From Maribacter sp. (GTDB taxonomy: Bacteria; Bacteroidota; Bacteroidia; Flavobacteriales; Flavobacteriaceae): a stretch of 7,491 bases of DNA. The notes under the pieces are model-generated. The model worked only from the letters and a program-made list of their open reading frames with translations, had not been told where the DNA came from and did no database searches. The stretch is from the NCBI GenBank assembly GCA_013001935.1, contig JABDKZ010000476.1, positions 1 to 7,491 on the forward strand, given 5' to 3'. Shown piece after piece: positions 7,358 through 7,491 of this stretch (position 1 is its first letter; the number at the start of each line of letters is the position of its first letter). Made by a program: the position numbers and the translations under genes.

Positions 7358-7491
7358 ATTTCACAGGGTTGGCTATAGCTGCTTTAATACTTTGGTAACT
7401 TACGGTCAAGACCGCCACAGCAACTCCCAATATAGCAGCCAATAAGAAAACCCACCATCCAATTTCTATTCTGTATGAAAAGTTTTCTAAC
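7341..7491 (-). CDS. FtsX/MacB-type ABC transporter permease, C-terminal fragment, first visible in the array
   Basis: The minus strand is open from the window edge to a TAA at 7341-7343 and encodes the last 49 residues of a third permease; the start lies beyond the right edge. The fragment reads LENFSYRIEIGWWVF, then a hydrophobic final membrane segment (about visible residues 11-31), then TVSYQSIKAAIANP and the terminal KCLRTE. This is the standard end of the FtsX domain in this family. By hand count it is identical to the next permease at 35 of 49 residues and to the one after that at 27 of 49. The conserved SLRTE tail is CLRTE here. It is 24 bases upstream of the next permease and surely in the same operon. 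Whether it has full length, and whether more permeases precede it, cannot be seen. Confidence 0.88.
   Translation of the reverse strand, partial: LENFSYRIEIGWWVFLLAAILGVAVAVLTVSYQSIKAAIANPVKCLRTE

Noticed and set aside
1..7491. Possible mobile element, CRISPR, tRNA/rRNA or defence system
   Set aside because: No transposase or integrase, no spaced repeat array, no tRNA-like cloverleaf and no nuclease or toxin genes are visible. The only repeats are the permease paralogues and their junctions.

Overview
The window looks like chromosomal DNA from a Bacteroidota member, most likely a marine or environmental flavobacterium. The grounds are AT-rich DNA, start codons without Shine-Dalgarno sequences (one weak, badly spaced exception), a TAnnTTTG-type promoter, an Mrp/ApbC protein of the form I associate with this phylum, and tandem 'MFKN...SLRTE' FtsX-type permeases. 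Species cannot be named from the sequence alone.

Layout, left to right. (1) 1-171, plus strand: the C-terminal end of an ABC exporter ATPase domain that begins outside the window. (2) 172-270: a short convergent intergenic gap with no convincing terminator. (3) 271-1652, minus strand: a two-gene iron-sulfur cluster assembly unit, an Mrp/ApbC-type P-loop ATPase followed by a NifU C-terminal-domain scaffold. The genes overlap by one base (TAATG), and a good Bacteroidota-type promoter lies just upstream at 1679-1709. (4) 1762-7491, minus strand: an ABC transporter operon, read right to left. It holds at least three consecutive paralogous FtsX/MacB-type permeases (the first one cut by the window edge), then a single MacB/LolD-type ATPase as the last gene.

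The permeases are about 800 residues long. Each carries two copies of the periplasmic-domain plus FtsX module (about 8 membrane segments), so each could form a complete transmembrane unit by itself. They follow one another with identical 24-base spacers, and the two visible permease-permease junctions are nearly the same sequence, which points to tandem duplication. The single ATPase could energise all of them. No membrane fusion protein, outer-membrane factor or regulator lies within the window, so the substrate is unknown.

Overall this is ordinary core and transporter content. I see no mobile element, CRISPR array, RNA gene or defence system. The points most worth a second look are the three-permease, one-ATPase arrangement with its repeated junctions, and the Mrp protein that lacks the usual C-terminal CxxC cluster ligands.
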